The notes under the pieces are model-generated. The model was not told where the DNA came from, searched no databases, and worked only from the letters and a program-made list of their open reading frames with translations. Position numbers and translations under genes: made by a program. From the NCBI GenBank assembly GCA_035578905.1, contig JAQJVL010000260.1, forward strand, positions 450,501 to 514,500: a stretch of 64,000 nt of DNA. The letters are read 5' to 3'. Positions 19,944 through 31,104 of the stretch are shown in pieces (within the stretch, counting starts at the first letter, position 1; every line of letters starts with the position of its first letter). Origin of the DNA: Stictocephala bisonia (Eukaryota; Arthropoda; Insecta; Hemiptera; Membracidae).

Positions 19944-20871
19944 ATGTCTGTGGACAAGTTTGGACGTATCTTGTCCTTTGAGGACAAAGTTATTGGCAAA
20001 GTACCACCGGACGAAGGTTTTAAACTAACACCCGAAGGAGACTTTGGTATTGAAAATAAACGAATGGTTAACGTCGGTGTCCCATAGCAGACAATGATGT
20101 TGTTATGAGAAAATACTTTGAGTCTAACACAATGACAAACTTACCCAACAGCTATTCTGCACGCAACAAAAAAATAGCAAATCTAGCAGCGCCAAAGGAG
20201 CTCGGAGATGCTGTGAATTTGAAAACTATAGCTGAACAATGTGCATTGTACCAACATAAAACAGTTAACGTAGGAAATAGACTTATAACAAGAGTAAAGG
20301 ACCCTACTAGTCCACAACATGCAGCGACCAAACGCTATGTGGATTCTGCTGTTCCGGTTAAAACTGGTAGTTATTGGAGTTTTGAAAAGAGACGGTTAGT
20401 TTCTTTAGCTGACCCAGTTGATAATCAAGATGCTGTAACCAAGTAATATCTACTGCCCAAAGAAACATAAAGACAACTGGGACTTTGAAAATATGGGAAT
20501 AAAATTTGTTAGAGATCCGAAAGAAATCGACGAGGTCGTAAATTTAAAAGTGTTAACCGAAGTAAAATCGCATGTTTTGGAAATATTAAGTCAACAAACA
20601 ATCAGTAGGTACGTTGCTGACATCACTTACTGAGGGACTGAATGATGTTAAAGGTTTGGCTACTGTACTGGAAGGGCAAATTTATGAAAACAGTATTAAA
20701 TCTGAAAAACAACTTAGAAAATTCGGCCAGTTACTCTTTTCCCATATTAATGGCGCCAAAGGGAGGAGTACAGAAACACTGACCACCGATAACTACATAA
20801 ACTGGGAAGAAATATTCGGTACACAAGCTTTTTCTCTACAGCCATACAATGAAGAAGCAGGAGTAATATAA
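19944..20871 (+). pseudogene. Polinton gene with fibre-like repeats
   Basis: From ATG 19944 (MSVDKFGRILSFEDKVIG) the product contains about five related units roughly 36 residues apart. They are NKRMVNVG near 20060, NKKIANLAAPKELGDAVNL, NRLITRVKDPTSPQHAATKR, RRLVSLADPVDNQDAVTK, and GIKFVRDPKEIDEVVNLK near 20495. The pattern (N.. xxxPxxxxDAvnkxY) resembles repeats in phage and virus tail-fibre proteins. The C-terminal segment after 20614 (TEGLNDVKGLATVLEGQIYE) lacks the repeat. Frame breaks lie near 20083, 20445 and 20610. A virion fibre or spike is plausible for a virus-like transposon but is an inference from the repeats. Confidence 0.55.
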
Positions 20872-21015
20872 AGTGGAATAGAGTTAAAGTTTCTCCATTC
20901 TTTAACTAACCTTTAAATTCCCTATCCAGTGGGAATAACAAGCTATTTCGTCGGGAGAATACGCTTTTATGTGGAGATAACGTTTTTTGTGTGGGAATAA
21001 CAAGCTATTTCGTGG

Positions 21016-21340
21016 GGAGACTCACCCGTCCACTCATACACGTACGGTGGTATTGACCCACCCGCCCAATCATACACTTACAGTGGTATTGACCCACCCT
21101 CCCACCCATACACGCACAGTAGTACTAACCCACCCGCCCACCCATACAAGCACAGTGGTACTGACCCACACACTCACTCATACATGCACAGTGGTACTGA
21201 CCCACCCATACACGTACAGTGGTATTGACCCACCCGCCCACCCATACACGCACAGTGGTACTGACCCACACGCCCACCCATACACGCACAGTGGTAGTGA
21301 CCCACACGCCCACCCATACACGTACAGTGGTATCCCTTAA
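21016..21340 (-). repeat. 36-bp minisatellite, about 9 units
   Basis: Units read cccacccgcccacccataca then cgcacagtggtactga. It is the same family as 7118-7227 and 54083-54772, in the opposite orientation. It lies between the fibre-like gene and the protease. The long open frames here come from a unit length divisible by three. Confidence 0.9.
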
Positions 21341-21421
21341 GCCCTGGATAGGGAGAGTTGTTAAAAAAGCATCTAAACATAAGAATAAATGTTCTTGTAA
21401 GAAAAAAAATTCACAATAGTC

Positions 21422-21642
21422 TATGTTGCTGAACACGCCCTCACAAATCACGAACTCGTTGGTTACGCTAAAAATATACACATTCCAAAATTTCGCGGTG
21501 TCTACATGAGGGACACACTTCCGAATAAACATAGAGTGTACGAAAGCGCAATTATTAATTTGGACAGTATATAAGGGGAAGGTACACATTGGGTTTGTTA
21601 TAAAAAGTGCGGTAATAATGTGTTGTACTATGATAGTTCTTA
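21422..21642 (+). pseudogene. Polinton adenain-like cysteine protease, fragment
   Basis: The frame reads LTNHELVGYAKNIHIPKFRG, VYMRDTLPNK, INLDSI, then TAA, then GEGTHWVCYKKCGNNVLYYD. The HW of GTHWV matches the catalytic His region of adenovirus-type maturation proteases carried by Polintons. These proteases process capsid proteins. The gene stops at 21642, where satellite DNA begins, so the catalytic Cys is missing. A basic Cys-rich stretch (HKNKCSCKKK) just upstream may end a different protein. Confidence 0.75.
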
Positions 21643-21722
21643 ATCAACTTGGCTAGCCTCCCGTGATCAATTTGAGTATCCCCCGTAATTAACTTACATG
21701 GCCAACCATGATCAACTCAGGC
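21643..21722. repeat. 22-bp satellite, short array
   Basis: Units resemble gtgatcaacttgggtagccc. The family is also at 24793-25010 and 62420-63455. It abuts the truncated protease. Confidence 0.75.
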
Positions 21723-21879
21723 AGCCAACCATTATAAACTTTTATTTTATTTATTTATCTCAATGTTAACACCATTTTACATAATGTAATACAAAGATGG
21801 CAATGCAAAGAGATCAGTAAATACGGTACACAAACCAACAATTTCATATAACTAAGAATAACAGAAGAAACTAACAATA

Positions 21880-21880
<1 letters not shown>

Positions 21881-21920
<40 letters not shown>

Positions 21921-21993
21921 CAATTGTTTATATATAATTTTCTATATTATATATTGTTTATATAGAATATATTATATATTCTATATAAACAAT
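21881..21993. repeat. (TA)n run and 41-bp palindrome
   Basis: (TA)n covers about 21881-21916. 21953-21993 is an inverted repeat with 20-bp arms, ATTGTTTATATAGAATATAT against its complement, about one centre base. It lies just before the Penelope-like element. Confidence 0.85.
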
Positions 21994-22092
21994 TATTGAA
22001 TAATCAAATATCAAGATAATAATAATCAAGAATCTTTAAGGAATCATTTCATACATGAACTCAAAAAAACAAAACTTAAAACATCTAATCAA

Positions 22093-23873
22093 ATGAGAAA
22101 TTCAGGCCAAAAAGACATGACAATAATAAATGAAATATCAATGAAACTGATGGAGAACGATGCTATTCTTACTAAAGCAGATAAGGGTAACACAACTGTA
22201 ATCATAAAACAAGAAGACTATAAAGAAAAAGTATTTGATTTTATAAACAACAACCTATTTAAAATTTTACACAAAGATCCTAGTGCTGATTATCTAAAAA
22301 CATTTAATTCTACCATCACAAAAAGTAAAATTCTTTCTACAATAGAAAAGAATAGACTAAAACAAATCAATCCAAAAGCTCCTAAAAAGAGAGGCCAGTC
22401 TAAAACACATAAAAACGGAATTCCAATCAGACCTGTAGTTAATTACAAAAATGCCCCTTCATACAAATTATGCAAGTTCCTCAATCAATTTATCAAAAAC
22501 AACATACAATACACAAATAATTTCAACATAAAAAACAGACTAGAGTTAATAGAGAATATAAAAAACATCAACATTCCGAAAGATTCTTCATTTATTTCTT
22601 TTGATGTACAAAATATGTACTCAAACATTCCAATTAATGAAACAATAAAAATTCTTCGTGGAACTTTAGAAAAAAGCATGAATAACCTAACGGAATCCAA
22701 CATTAACGATATAATCAACCTAACAAAAGTAAGTGTAAATCAGAACTACTTTGAATTTAATGATACATTTTACAAACAAGAAGAAGGTTTGGCAATGGGA
22801 TCTCCTCTTTCAGGTCTTCTTGCTGATATTTACATGAATAATCTAGAATCATCAAAAATCATTAATGATAAAAATCCCTTTAGAAACAACTTAATTTATT
22901 GGTTTCGTTACGTTTATGATATTATTTGCTTATTCAAAGGAACAAAAGATCAACAAATTCAACTTCTAAACTATCTGAATTCCATATCTAAAACAATCAA
23001 ATTTACAATGGAAAGCCAAAATAAAGAAATTAACTTTTTAGACTCAACAATTTATCAAAATTCATCAAAACATAAATTTAAAATTTACAAAAAGAACACT
23101 CAATCAGATCTTTTAATCCCAATAAATTCCAATCATCCATGGTGTCATAAAATGGCTCCATTTCGATCTCTTATTAAAAGACTAGTAGAAGTACCGATGG
23201 ACAAACATGATTTCAATGAAGAATTCAAAATAATCAAACAAATAGCAATGGCTAATGGTTACAAACCTTCCACAATCGACAAAATATTACATAAAATAAA
23301 AATAAAAAAAAGAAACATTTGTCAATAAGAACCAGAAAATAGAACATTCATCTGTGTTCCCCACAACACAATACTTAATAAAGCAATTAGAAAACCCTTT
23401 AAAAAAGAAAAATTCAAAATTGGTTTTAAAACAAATAACAACGCATTTAACATAATACAAAAGAAATCCACTTCCAAATTACATAAAACCCAAGATATAT
23501 TTGACAAATCAGGAATTTACAAAATTGAATGTTCAGACTGCCCAAACTATTATATTGGACCAACAAGACGATCATTTAAACGAAGATTTGAACACATACA
23601 AGCTCTAAAATCAAACAACAGAACTTCAATTAAATCTTCCTTGCAGAACACTTACTAAACAAAAATCACAACTACACAAATATGAAAACGAACATGAAAA
23701 TTCTAAAATTCGGTTCAAAAAGCAAAAAACTAGATTCTCAAGATGAACTTGAAATTTATAAACACAACAAAGAAAATCCCAATAATTTAATCAACACCAT
23801 GTTAACACAAAAAAGAAACCCAGTATTCGAAACAATTATACATATAAGAAACAACACACACAATGACAACTAA
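22093..23873 (+). pseudogene. Penelope RT plus GIY-YIG endonuclease, broken
   Basis: The RT part opens with LTKADKGNTTVIIKQ. Motif A is SFDVQNMYSNIP, motif B is GLAMGSPLSGLLADIYM, and motif C reads RYVYDIICLF. The usual YVDD has become YVYD (TAT at 22915-22917), losing a catalytic Asp. An in-frame TAA at 23326 separates the RT from the endonuclease, which reads GIYKIECSDCPNYYIGPTRR near 23510 and then RFEHIQALK. A frameshift near 23645 precedes the tail (LLNKNHNYTN) ending at 23873. Such proteins nick the target and copy RNA at the break. This copy cannot be active. Confidence 0.85.
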
Positions 23874-23963
23874 CCACCAAAACAAAAATATTTACTAATT
23901 TAACATATGTTTCCTTTATGACAATTATTTACTTAATTTTATTTGTTTTGTAAACACATATTC

Positions 23964-24000
23964 ACCTACAAAGATGGCATAAATGCCGAAACCGGTCGTG
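23964..24000 (+). ncRNA. Hammerhead-ribozyme-like motif of the Penelope element
   Basis: GGCATAAATGCC can form stem II, followed by GAAAC and the CCGGTCGT arm, as in hammerhead ribozymes known from Penelope-like elements. The upstream CUGANGA box is degenerate (ctacaaaga), so cleavage is doubtful. Confidence 0.45.
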
Positions 24001-24204
24001 GTAATTTAATAAAAAACTATTTAAGGGCGCTCAGTTATTGTTTTTTATCATAACATTATTTTATATATATTGCGGAGCAACCAGTAGTATGGGTAAATAA
24101 TCATGAAATGGCCACAAGTATGACACATTAAGTTAAATCAAATAGCCATACAAGATCAGTACTTAATTGATTAAATTACATTACATGTGGATGACAAAGA
24201 AAGT

Positions 24205-24792
24205 TAATTTTATTGATAACATAAGTAAATAACAACAAGTAACAATAAATAAACATTGAATAAATATAAAGAAATCAAATGTACAAGAAAAACAATCAAG
24301 GATAGTAATTCAACAATCACCATACTAATAAATATGTAATATATGTAACAGGAAATAATTCAATGTAATAAAGAGTGCATAATAGCCTCGAAATACAACC
24401 ATCAAAGTTCATCTTCAAGTAGGGACCGAGCCAGTCTTCTGAACTACTGGAGGGTTAGTCCAAAAAATTCCAATCGAGCAATATTCCCAAGACGCATGAG
24501 ACGAGGCACAGTACTATTGAAAGCATAAGAAGTGGAGTGGTGATGCTTGGAAAAAGTCTGAGTGAGACGGGTTCTATGAGGAACATGAAAGTCAAAAAGC
24601 TGAAGTAACTCAGGGCAATCAATCAAGCCTTTGACGACTTTAAACAAAAATATCAGGTCAATAACAGCTCTTCTGGTGGTAAGAGAGATAACTCCATGCT
24701 GAACTGCAATCTCTTGAACATCGATATCCAATTAGTTCACACCACCCCTAACACCTATCAGCCGAAGAAAGTGTTTCTGGACAGCATCGAGG
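24205..24792 (-). pseudogene. Non-LTR retrotransposon 3' fragment
   Basis: On the minus strand, QKHFLRLIGVRGG (about 24770-24730) then, after a frame change, TTRRAVIDLIFLFKVVKGLI and DFHVPHRTRLTQTF match the region after the RT palm in CR1/Jockey-type elements. The stop lies near 24444, with an AT-rich 3' region to about 24205. The RT catalytic part is absent. 24061-24204 shows nothing. Confidence 0.65.
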
Positions 24793-25010
24793 GTAACTCC
24801 CCACGATCAAGTTGGGAAGCCCCCAGTGATCAACTTGCGAAGCCCCTGGTATTAATTTGGGTAACCATCCGTGACAAATTAGATGTCCCCCGTGATTAAC
24901 GTAGGTAGACCTCGTGATTAACTTGGCAGCCCACCGTGATCATCTTGGAAAGCACCTGTTATAAACTTGGGTAATCACCGGTAATGACCCGTTATTTACC
25001 TAGGTCCCCC
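24793..25010. repeat. 22-bp satellite array
   Basis: About ten diverged units of the type agtgatcaacttggrwagcc. This is the middle of the three loci of this family. Confidence 0.8.
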
Positions 25011-25371
25011 TTAAATAAGTATTTATTTGAAGAGAGGTGACTTAATGAAGCGGGGATTTTGACGCTACATTAAGGGATAACTAGGGAATTTTCAGCCTCC
25101 AGGGAGGGATAGTTTGTACATTTTATTGGAAACACTGAGCAATGAGCATTATATACTCTACACTCTCACTCTACAGTAGTGATGGCCGTTATTTAACGTA
25201 ACAGGATAAGTAACACTGTTACCAAGCTGGAACCTGTTACCGCTATAACCTGTTATCTGAAATACCCAGTTAATTTTGGAACTTATAAAACAAGAGTTTT
25301 AATATCAAACAATTTTGTCGTACAATTAATTTTGATGCAGCACCAAATCATATTACTAACAAATATGCAGA

Positions 25372-26286
25372 TTGCATGTTGGTAATAAGCATCGTTCTGT
25401 TCTGAACTCTCATGGAACTCTCAGATCAATGAGATTCAATCAAGGAAGGCCTAGGCATACTAATTTTTCAACCTCATCTGCCTCTGGGAATGAACACTTC
25501 CCCCCTCTTCATAATAGTTACTCTGTTCTTGCTGATATTGAACCAGAGTTACATAGCACAACACATAGGACTACGATACTGTCTAGGCCTACACCACATT
25601 CTAGGCCTATGCGAGGTTATATGAAAAACTTTAACCAGACCAAGAAACCAACTACATCTAAGAAGTATGATCCAATGACCTCACAAAAAGACCATAAAGT
25701 CCTACTGTACAGTGATAGCTATGGTAGAAACATCTCATCACATCTACAATCCACTCTAAGTAAGAAGAAGTTTGTCGTATCTGGTATTGTCAAGCCAAGC
25801 GCCACCATGAAACAAGTTGTAGGCCTTGATTACAATAAGCTACCTAAATTGTCGAGTAAAGACTTTCTTGTAATAATGGCTGGTGCAAATGATGTTGCTC
25901 AGCAATCACCCCAAAATGCCATCAACACGCTCAACAGCACGCTGGAAGAACTGAAAGACACCAATGTAATTGTCGTCAGCATCCCTCATCGACATGACCT
26001 TCCGCATGAATCTCCGATCAACACCAGTGTGCAAGAAACCAACATGCAGCTCAAGTCTATCTGCAAGCCCTTTAAAAATGTGCGCATTGTGAACATGACA
26101 GACTGTCAGAGGGAGAACCATACTCGGCATGGACAGCACTTTAGTACCTTAGGTAAATTAAACTTAGCTAGAACTTTAAGTCAGATAGTTAAAGATACAT
26201 TGAACAAGACAAATAAGGTAGCCAATTCTGTAGGAACATCTGTTCAACACATTGTAGGATCTGATCCGGGAAACGGCTTGGACTGA
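25372..26286 (+). CDS. CR1-like ORF1 with SGNH esterase domain
   Basis: The frame is open from 25372; its first ATG is at 25429, so the true start may lie further 5'. The N-terminal third is low-complexity. From about residue 100 comes an SGNH-hydrolase-type fold: block I YSDSYGRNISSHL (Ser), block III MAGANDVAQ (GxND), and block V NHTRHGQHFSTLG (His). ORF1 proteins of CR1/L2-type elements often carry this esterase and bind RNA or lipids. It is the shorter relative of the ORF1 at 45384-46959 and has no macrodomain. Confidence 0.8.
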   Translation: MHVGNKHRSVLNSHGTLRSMRFNQGRPRHTNFSTSSASGNEHFPPLHNSYSVLADIEPELHSTTHRTTILSRPTPHSRPMRGYMKNFNQTKKPTTSKKYDPMTSQKDHKVLLYSDSYGRNISSHLQSTLSKKKFVVSGIVKPSATMKQVVGLDYNKLPKLSSKDFLVIMAGANDVAQQSPQNAINTLNSTLEELKDTNVIVVSIPHRHDLPHESPINTSVQETNMQLKSICKPFKNVRIVNMTDCQRENHTRHGQHFSTLGKLNLARTLSQIVKDTLNKTNKVANSVGTSVQHIVGSDPGNGLD

Positions 26287-26423
26287 CCGAGCCTTGTGTT
26301 GAGAACAAGACTTGGTCAGATTCAAGTCACATATCACCAGTCAATAATGATAACGTAAGCTTAGTCGATGCAACAGTAGGTGAACTGCGCAGTGCTGATC
26401 TAAATTCAAACTTAACTATAAGA

Positions 26424-29270
26424 ATGTGTTTTCTAAATGTACAAGGCCTAAAAGGAAAAGAACTAGTTTTAAGTGATTTTGCAAATGAAAACCATTGTAA
26501 TATTATTTGTTTAAATGAACACTGGTATACTGAGCCTGCTATACCCTATGCATGTATTGATAATTTTAGTTTAGTGAATAGTTACTGTAGGAAACAACAT
26601 ATTCGAGGAGGCGTTGCTATTTACATAAGTGATTCACTTGCATCACCTATTACAGAGCTAGATTTAGGTTTTTTATGTGAAGAAATCCATTTTGAGGCTA
26701 CAGGATTTGTAATGAGTGATTGTAAGTTAATTGTTGTATCAATATATAGATCACCTAATGGAGATTGTAAAATATTTTTGGATAAATTAGAGAGTCTATT
26801 TATTTTTTTAAATAGGCCAGTCTATAAAAAACATAAAATTATAATAGGAGGTGACATCAATTCTGACTTTGATGTTACAACAAACAAAAATAGTGTAAGG
26901 GAACTATGTTACCTTTTGAGACAATTTAATTTGAATTACTGTAATTCTGCACCAACTAGAGATAAGGCTTGCTTAGATAATATCTTTACCAATGTAGAAC
27001 TCTGTCTTGACTCAATTTTAGTAACAGATTTTCATTTTTCAGACCATAAGCCAATACTGTTTAAAGTCATGCTTAACAATGAATACAGTTCTAAAAATCT
27101 TAATCCTGGCAATTCAAAGTTGGTGGTGACTAGGCCAATGAACAAAGACAAGATTAATAATCTCATAAATTCACTTGCTGCATTTGATTGGTCTATTCCA
27201 TTGAACAGACCAAATAACTTAAATTACCTTAACTCAACAATTGTTTTTGAAAACTTTTTTCAGAGTTTTATGTACACATTTGAGCTATGCCATCAAAAAG
27301 TTGTAAAGTCAATAATAGTAATTTAGGAAAGAATAAGAAAGATTTATCAAACCAGTGGTACACTCCTGAACTGGCTTCCATGAAAATGAATCTGTTGACT
27401 ATGTTAGATATAAGCAATAGATTTAAGACCAACATTTCTGGGTTAGCCTATATTAAGTATAGAAATAGATACAAAGCAGCTCTTAAAGAAGCCAAAAAGA
27501 CCTATAATTCCAAACTAATTGAAGGGGCAAACAATAAATGTAAAACTGCCTGGAAATTAATTAGTAATGTTACCAACACACAGAAAACCCACAATCTTTC
27601 AATTGATCCTAATATCTTAAATGATTATTTCATAAACTCTGTTAATGAAATCTGTAATTACATCGCTACGCCCAGTGTCGAAGCAATCAACATACTTACT
27701 AAAAATTGTCCCGTTACTGTCATCTACCCGGAACCAAAATTCAAATTTACAGAAGTTACTACTGAAACAGTTATTGATATTGTTAAAAACTTCAAGTCCT
27801 CTGATAGTGTAGATGTGTATGGCTTATCTAGTAACTTAGTGAAGAAAGTAATTTATAGCATTGCAGAACCTCTGACCTTTTGTATTAATAAATGTATATT
27901 AGAAGGATCCTTTCCAGCAGAGCTTAAAATATCCAGGGTAGTCCCTGTATACAAAAAAGGAGAAAAAGACAAACCATCTTCATATAGACCTATCTCTATT
28001 ATACCTGTTTTTGCCAAAATATTTGAAGTAGTAATATATTTGCAGTTATGTAGTTATTTTGAATTTAATAAATTATTAAGTGAATCTCAATATGGCTTCA
28101 GGAAGCATAGATCTACAGTTGATGCAATAGATAACATGATTAGCATTATTTATAGGGCATTTGAAGATAGAGGCCTTGCTCATGCATCATTCTGTGACCT
28201 GAGCAAGGCATTTGACTGTGTTAACCATGAAATCCTGTTAAACAAATTAGCTCATTATGGCATACAAAATTCTAGCTTGGAACTTATGAGTTCCTACCTG
28301 TCTAACCGTCAACAAATTGTTTATGTTAGAAAAGAGAAGTCCAAAAAAGTACAAGTTAAAACAGGTGTCCCGCAAGGGTCTGTCCTTGGACCTTTTTTAT
28401 TTTTGATAATGATTAATGACCTTCCAAAACACTTGGGATCTCATGTTGTATTATATGCTGATGATACCACCTTTTTAAATGTTCATAATGATGTTAACAC
28501 CCTTAAAACTCTCACAATTAATACAATGACCGAAGCATCCCATTGGTTTAAAGCTAATGGGTTTTTACTCAATGAAAATAAGACTCAAGAACTAACTTTT
28601 AGCCTGAAAAATGTAAATGAGCAAAATTCTCTCTCTTCGTGTAGTGTAAAATTTCTAGGAGTACATATTGACCCTAAGCTTACGTGGGAACAGCATATAA
28701 TATTTATTAGTTGTAAGTTGTCTAGGGTTATCTATCTGTTGAGAAGTCTAAAAAGCTGTGTACCTGATGTATTTGTTAGATCATCTTATTTTGCATTTTT
28801 TCAAAGTATCATTCTTTATGGATTAATACTGTGGGGTAATTCAAGTCATGTTAGTAACATTTTAATTTTACAGAAAAAAGCTTTAAGAGCTGTCGCTAGT
28901 GCTCCACACAAGGCTCATTGTAGACCTTTGTTTGTACAACTTAGAATATTAACTATAATTAATCTATATATTTATACTGTATTAGTTCATATAAAAGTTA
29001 AGATGCCAGAGATGAAATTTAGAAATAGTATACACTCTCACAATACCAGAATCAAAAACCATATCACCATATCTACATACCTTATCACCGGTTGTCTAAA
29101 TCTCTAAACAGTTATGAAGTTATTGGACATAAACTATTTAATAGGCTGCCAGCAGAATTACAAAATTTACCTCTGAATACCTTTAAGACAAAATTATATG
29201 ATTGGCTTGCTTGTAATCCCTTTTACAACTTAAAAGAATTTTATGAATGTGATATGGTTAGTCAGATTTA
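26424..29270 (+). pseudogene. CR1-like ORF2: endonuclease and reverse transcriptase
   Basis: ATG 26424 opens an EEP endonuclease: FLNVQGLKGKELV, LNEHWYTE (Glu), IYRSPNGD, IIGGDINSDFD, and FHFSDHKPILF (catalytic Asp-His). A frame change near 27300 leads to the RT: SSYRPISIIPVFAKIFE, DLSKAFDCVNHEIL (motif A), GVPQGSVLGPFLF (motif B), LYADDTTFL (motif C, intact), and KFLGVHIDPKLTWEQH. A second frame change near 29085 precedes the tail (GHKLFNRLPAELQNLPLNTF), ending in TAA near 29270. It nicks target DNA and primes reverse transcription there. Two small indels are the only defects I see. Confidence 0.85.
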
Positions 29271-29562
29271 AATTGATCTTGTTCATAGTATGTCAGTAAT
29301 CTTGTACTTAAAATTAGTATGATAAATATGTTTAAACTACAACTTTGTATCTATTTCATTAATATTTTGCTTTCATGTTCAGTTGGGTAGTTATTGTGTT
29401 GTTACTTAATTTGCATATATTTCTTTTATGTTGTATATTGATGCTGTACCTTGTACATTACTTGTACTTAATTTTAGTATCAGTATTAAGGATTGACTTT
29501 GTCTATTGCTATGTATTGGCCTAATGACAATAAAATTTTATTTATTTATTTATTTATTTATG

Positions 29563-30289
29563 GAACAAACGATATCAAACGCTGGTCAATCCAGTTACAA
29601 AGTATCCAAGATGGAACACTGTTCTCTCGTGGAATCGTCAGCAGAATGAAACCTCGCCCGGCGTGGAGTTACCAGTGGCAGAGGGCGAACACTCATCCAG
29701 TTCCAGTTTCCGCGTAGAAATGTAACTGCATCACTGCTTGCTCGCTGTGGCCGTTCCAATTCTGTCGTGGAACGGTGGAACCACAGATGAAAGTAGGAGT
29801 TCCTTTATCTGTGGTGGAACTGAAGCGCCGGGGGAGGGGTATTCAAGTTACTTTGTGATGTTAGTGGAAGCGGAATACGCATTTCATTTCCTTGTCTGTT
29901 ACATTATTACATTGCTTGTTTATTAGTTTGTAGTTTGTATTACTATATGAAGATATTTGTGTAATAAATGAATACAAAATGTGTGGCACTCAGAGAGATG
30001 ATTTCAATTGAAAATTGAGTAGGACACTTTTAGAAAACTAATTTTTAAGCACATTTAGAAAATACAAAATAATTAGTGTTATATACCGTTGGAAAGAGGA
30101 CATTTCAAGCTATAAAATGGTGAAAAAAACCTTTTTTCGATAAAAATGAAATTTTCCGTGCACCTACCCCCTTTTAACAACAATGTTTTAATTTTTAAGT
30201 TTAATTTAAATTGAACAATTATTAAGAAGAATATGGTAAGTATAACGAACATATTTTATAAAATGTTACAAAAATTGTATTATTTCAGG
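29563..30289. other. hAT interior, subterminal repeats, no gene
   Basis: Words around ggaac/gttac/gttcc recur (about 29563-29850), as they do near the right end, consistent with hAT subterminal sequence. No frame is recognisable apart from the transposase tail that follows. Confidence 0.45.
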
Positions 30290-30562
30290 GTCAAAAACTT
30301 CAGCTGATGTAATTGAAATAAATAGGTATTTGGAAGAGAGCTATTTAGAGCTAAAAAAGGACCCTCTTCTTTGGTGGAAGAATAATCAGTGCTACTACCC
30401 TCTAATGGCACAACTAGTTAAAAAAAAATTAACATGATGGCGACTTCTGTTCCCTGTGAGCGGGTGTTTTCAAAGGCTGGAAACATTGTAACTGACAAAC
30501 GCTCAAGGCTCACCAGCAAACGAGCTGAGCAACTAATATTTTTAAATGTTAATTTTAATTTA
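30290..30562 (+). pseudogene. hAT transposase C-terminus (dimerisation domain)
   Basis: After a possible acceptor (ttatttcag) the frame reads EINRYLEESYLELKKDPLLW, WKNNQCYYPLMAQLV. One frame change near 30430 leads to MATSVPCERVFSKAGNIVTD and KRSRLTSKRAEQLIFLN. This is the hATC dimerisation region, which holds the conserved W and the SVPxERVFSxAG signature. The catalytic N-terminal part is missing. Confidence 0.8.
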
Positions 30563-30890
30563 TAATACATTTTGACATTTTTTCTTTTATCCTAATAATG
30601 TAATGTAATAATACATTGCCATGTTTTATTAAAGTTTGTTTTAAAGATAAACTAAGCCTTATTTTCAACTTTAATTATTGTGATTAGTAATTAATTATTG
30701 GTAATAATTAAACATCTTAGACTCCACAGCAGATCAGGAACTGTAACTGAAACTAAAGTGTATTCGTCCTTTGGTAACTCACGCCAGGCGAGGATTTAGC
30801 GAACGGCTAGCGCCCGTTCTGGTTCCACAAGGAACCAGCGTTCCACGCTAGACACATGGTAACTGGATGAGCTGGCTGTAACAGTCTGAC

Positions 30891-31104
30891 TCTGGGGTAA
30901 CGTCATGAACACTCGTTCCATGAGAGAACAGCATTACGTACTAGACACATCGTAACTGGATGGGCCCGAGTTGTTGGCGGTATTGCGGTAACACTCTGGG
31001 GTAACGTCATGAACAGTCGTTCCATGAGAGAACAGCATTACGTACTAGACACATCGTAACTGGATGGGCCCGAGCTGTTGGCGGTATTGCGGTAACACTC
31101 TGGG
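30891..31104 (+). repeat. 104-bp tandem duplication near the hAT right end
   Basis: Two near-identical units start with tctggggtaacgtcatgaac at 30891 and 30995. A third begins at 31099 and breaks off. A partial degenerate unit precedes them. Confidence 0.9.

Larger units (their letters stand above)
5835..21642 (+). mobile_element. Polinton/Maverick, decayed and truncated
   Basis: Gene order on the plus strand is terminal repeat, integrase, A32-type ATPase, a conserved Polinton protein, an F-box-like protein, a fibre-repeat protein, and an adenovirus-type protease fragment. Integrase, ATPase and protease together are diagnostic of Polintons, virus-like self-synthesising DNA transposons. Every gene carries frameshifts or in-frame stops. 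Protein-primed DNA polymerase B and the capsid genes are absent, and similarity ends at 21642 in a satellite, so the 3' part is lost. Of the 15.8 kb span, 9.37 kb is an inserted LTR retrotransposon. Confidence 0.85.
21994..24060 (+). mobile_element. Penelope-like element, 5'-truncated, inactive
   Basis: It encodes a Penelope-type RT followed by a GIY-YIG endonuclease and ends with a hammerhead-like motif before an AT-rich tail. The N-terminal part of the ORF is missing. Start and end positions are approximate; I did not find a target duplication. Confidence 0.8.
25330..29562 (+). mobile_element. CR1-like non-LTR retrotransposon
   Basis: Two coding regions (esterase-type ORF1, EEP/RT ORF2), then a 3' region ending in (ATTT)n at about 29536-29562. 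That tail is typical of CR1/Jockey-group elements that end in a short tandem repeat. The 5' end is approximate. Only single-base frame changes break ORF2, so the copy is fairly young. Confidence 0.8.

Noticed and set aside
21016..21340. Regular repeats resembling a CRISPR array
   Set aside because: Units are head-to-tail without unique spacers, in an animal genome. It is a minisatellite.
23322..23507. Minus-strand ORF over the Penelope endonuclease
   Set aside because: It is antisense to a recognisable GIY-YIG coding region and has no domain.
21643..25176. A second terminal repeat closing the Polinton
   Set aside because: I looked for the complement of AGTAGGGAAAAACTGG and the inner repeat blocks and saw none. 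The element is truncated at satellite DNA.
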